Position numbers and translations under genes: made by a program
Assembly: GCF_028768465.1 (NCBI RefSeq)
Contig: NZ_CP118225.1
Span: forward strand, 5,561,001-5,625,000
DNA: 64,000 nt
Direction: 5' to 3'
Origin: Rhodopirellula sp. P2
GTDB taxonomy: Bacteria > Planctomycetota > Planctomycetia > Pirellulales > Pirellulaceae
The notes under the pieces: generated by a model
What the model saw: only the letters and a program-made list of their open reading frames with translations
What the model was told of the DNA's origin: nothing
Database searches by the model: none
In this document: positions 63,838 through 64,000 of the stretch, piece after piece
How the letters are laid out: each line of letters begins with the position of its first letter
How positions within the stretch are numbered: position 1 is the first letter of the stretch

Positions 63838-64000
63838 AACGCTAGTGCTTTAAAGGTTGGACTCAAGGGAATGAAAACGAGTGTGGCATAGGCTTCCAAC
63901 CTGTGTTTTCGAATCCACAGGCTGGAAGCCTATGCCACTGATTGCATCGATCAAACCGTGCCTAATTGCGAAGTTTCGGGAGAGCTTGCCGAGCCGAAAG
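63838..64000. other. Right-edge intergenic sequence
   Basis: It contains the inverted repeat at 63883-63938 and no convincing reading frame. Any promoter for the BatA gene would lie here or further right. Confidence 0.5.
63883..63938. repeat. 23-bp inverted repeat, GTGGCATAGGCTTCC family
   Basis: Arms are at 63883-63905 (starting GTGGCATAGGCTTCCAACC) and 63916-63938 (ending GGAAGCCTATGCCAC), 23 bp with one mismatch and a 10-bp loop. It lies upstream of the BatA gene. It fits the class of dispersed palindromes in this window but is the only copy of its family seen here. Confidence 0.9.

Noticed and set aside
1-64000. tRNA and rRNA genes
   Set aside because: Reading the gaps by eye showed no cloverleaf with a GTTCGA-type T-loop in context and no rRNA-like sequence. 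A covariance-model scan would be needed to exclude small RNAs.

Overview
The window looks like chromosome from a Rhodopirellula-type marine planctomycete. The evidence is a PVC-type haem-binding protein with HEAT repeats, large Ser/Thr kinases fused to WD40 propellers, a Tat-exported Gfo/Idh/MocA oxidoreductase, BatA/VWA membrane proteins, very long proteins of unknown function, frequent GTG starts and many families of short palindromic intergenic repeats. The assignment to genus is inference from gene style and repeat style. No rRNA, tRNA, CRISPR array, prophage or transposase gene was seen.

Layout. 1-4207 (+): the end of a cluster of three secreted or membrane-anchored coiled-coil proteins. 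4208-5627: three tandem copies of a composite palindromic repeat. 5628-13711: a secreted Pro-rich protein, a Tat oxidoreductase, a convergent aroB plus NusG-paralogue pair, two membrane proteins and a UPF1-like helicase. 13885-22966 (-): methyltransferase, aldehyde dehydrogenase and two tandem kinase-WD40 paralogues. 23107-28049 (+): an ExeA/GspA-type ATPase with an odd Cys-rich tail, a small unknown gene, four tandem copies of a second repeat array and a long FolK. 28106-34943: an HTTM-domain protein with a translationally coupled partner, a 1008-residue unknown exported protein, repeats and a small membrane protein. 35077-41567: a PVC cytochrome/HEAT protein, a VOC protein, small membrane proteins and an Sfp-type phosphopantetheinyl transferase. 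42024-49994 (-): a complete Na+-translocating NADH:quinone reductase operon nqrABCDEF, followed by one gene that fuses its two maturation factors, ApbE and NqrM. 50763-57758 (-): a PhoD-like phosphatase, a membrane protein, a sensor kinase coupled to a sugar-nucleotide epimerase. 58388-63837 (-): a translationally coupled BatA/VWA pair.

How genes work together. The nqr operon is the clearest functional unit: six subunits plus the flavin transferase and the iron-centre factor give a Na+ pump suited to marine life. Several pairs share 4-bp start/stop overlaps (HTTM protein and partner; epimerase and sensor kinase; BatA and VWA proteins), which points to linked synthesis. The three kinases suggest heavy use of eukaryote-like signalling.

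Most unusual points: the ApbE-NqrM fusion; a VWA domain interrupted by two transmembrane helices; a nine-cysteine pentad array in the ExeA-like ATPase; FolK with an unexplained C-terminal half; and a dense set of non-coding repeat families, including two MITE-like families with terminal inverted repeats, composite hairpin arrays, and a heptamer array that turns into an octamer array.
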